NCBI GenBank assembly: GCA_003517945.1
Contig: DOZP01000012.1
Coordinates: 1-7,274, forward strand
Direction: 5' to 3'
Source: Porphyromonadaceae bacterium
GTDB lineage: Bacteria > Bacteroidota > Bacteroidia > Bacteroidales > Tannerellaceae
Length of the DNA stretch: 7,274 nt
The position numbers were made by a program, and so were the translations under genes. Below the pieces are notes generated by a model. The model saw only the letters and a list, made by a program, of their open reading frames with translations, searched no databases and had not been told where the DNA came from. This document shows, piece by piece, positions 6,382 through 7,274 of the stretch. Within the stretch, counting starts at the first letter, position 1. Each line of letters starts with the position of its first letter.

Positions 6382-7274
6382 ATGGAAATAGCAGCATTGG
6401 TGTCCGGAGGCGTAGATAGTTCGGTCGTTGTACATTTGTTGAAAGAAGCAGGTTATGATCCGGTTATTTTCTATATCCGTATAGGAATGGAAGATAAGGA
6501 CGGATATATAGATTGTCCCTCGGAAGAAGATATCGAGATGACCACGTTCATTGCTAAAAAGTATGGGTGCCGGATGGAAATTGTATCGTTGCATGAAGAA
6601 TATTGGGAAAAAGTCGTAAGTTATACGATTGATTCCGTGAAGCGCGGTCTGACGCCTAACCCGGATATGATGTGCAACCGTTATATCAAATTCGGATGTT
6701 TTGAGGATAAGTGGGGCAGGGATTTCGATAAAATAGCAACCGGGCATTATGCCACTACGACGGATATCGGCGGAAAGGTATGGCTATCTACGGCTAAGGA
6801 TCCGGTGAAAGACCAGACGGATTTCCTGGGGCAGATAACAAATCTTCAGATTGCTAAATTGATGTTTCCCATAGGCCATCTGATGAAAAGTGAGGTGCGT
6901 GCAATTGCCGAAGAACAGAAATTGCCGAGCGCCAGGCGGAGAGATAGCCAGGGTATTTGTTTTCTGGGTAAAATCAATTACAATGATTTTATAGAGCGGT
7001 ATCTGGGCCGGCGCCCCGGTAAGATTATCGAACTGGAAACGGGGAAAGTGCTGGGCCGGCACAACGGATACTGGTTTCACACGATCGGACAGCGGAAAGG
7101 TCTCGGATTGAGCGGGGGGCCGTGGTTTGTCATCCGGAAAGACGTAAAGAAAAATCTTATCTATGTTTCTAATGGTTATGATCCCGAAACGCAGTATGGG
7201 AAAAACATTCACCTGCAGGGTTTTCATTTTATTACGGAAGATCCCTGGGGCGTATTTGACGACGAGAAAGAAAT
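6382..7274 (+). CDS. mnmA: tRNA-uridine 2-sulfurtransferase MnmA (3' end outside window)
   Basis: Cytoplasmic enzyme that uses ATP and relayed sulfur to make 2-thiouridine at wobble position 34 of the Lys, Glu and Gln tRNAs. The 297 visible codons have no stop before the window end; the family is about 350-380 aa, so the last 60-80 residues are missing. Visible motifs are the PP-loop SGGVDSS (residues 8-14), PNPDMMCN with the first catalytic Cys98, ATGHY, DSQGICF with the second catalytic Cys193, and [11 protein letters not shown]. Both active-site cysteines are present. It differs from E. coli MnmA in KDQTDFL, where the usual form is KDQSYFL, and starts tightly at [10 protein letters not shown]. 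Bacteroides genomes carry several mnmA copies, and this may be one of the divergent paralogues. It is transcribed away from the peptidase gene from its own promoter. Confidence 0.93.
   Translation, partial: MEIAALVSGGVDSSVVVHLLKEAGYDPVIFYIRIGMEDKDGYIDCPSEEDIEMTTFIAKKYGCRMEIVSLHEEYWEKVVSYTIDSVKRGLTPNPDMMCNRYIKFGCFEDKWGRDFDKIATGHYATTTDIGGKVWLSTAKDPVKDQTDFLGQITNLQIAKLMFPIGHLMKSEVRAIAEEQKLPSARRRDSQGICFLGKINYNDFIERYLGRRPGKIIELETGKVLGRHNGYWFHTIGQRKGLGLSGGPWFVIRKDVKKNLIYVSNGYDPETQYGKNIHLQGFHFITEDPWGVFDDEKE

Noticed and set aside
6361..7227. Two minus-strand ORFs of 128 and 147 aa opposite mnmA
   Set aside because: The plus strand here encodes unmistakable MnmA motifs throughout; the opposite ORFs have no family features.

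Overview
The window looks like ordinary chromosomal DNA of a member of the Bacteroidetes, most likely order Bacteroidales (a Bacteroides/Parabacteroides/Dysgonomonas-type relative; the genus cannot be fixed from this sequence). The signs are exact copies of the Bacteroidetes -7 promoter element (TAnnTTTG), mostly A-rich leaders without a Shine-Dalgarno sequence, a dipeptidyl peptidase III of the Bacteroides type with HECLGH, and protein variants typical of that phylum.

Layout. Positions 1-138 hold the 3' end of an unrecognised plus-strand gene. It converges on a minus-strand block running right to left from about 6241 to 169: dipeptidyl peptidase III as a predicted lipoprotein (4181-6241), a Fur-family regulator (3646-4125), purA (2349-3623), a YugP-type membrane zinc metallopeptidase (1621-2292) and hisS (169-1536). 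A divergent intergenic region (6242-6381) separates this block from mnmA, on the plus strand from 6382 and cut by the window end. There is no gene-free stretch over 300 bases; the largest gap is this 140-bp region, which carries a promoter candidate for each strand.

Transcription. Spacings in the minus block are 55, 22, 56 and 84 bp. The Fur-type gene has its own -7 match, and purA follows it by 22 bp with no visible promoter, so fur-purA (probably with the peptidase gene) looks like one unit. A good minus-strand terminator hairpin lies between the peptidase gene and hisS, yet no clear hisS promoter is visible, so hisS may depend on readthrough or on an unrecognised promoter.

Roles. The genes are housekeeping or semi-housekeeping: AMP synthesis, histidyl-tRNA charging, tRNA wobble-uridine thiolation, two zinc peptidases and one regulator. 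I see no mobile element, CRISPR array, rRNA or tRNA gene, and no evidence of a novel multi-gene system. The most interesting points are the Fur-family protein, which keeps both structural CxxC pairs but seems to lack several usual regulatory metal ligands; the lipidated peptidase with a cysteine inside its zinc motif; and the hairpin just before hisS.
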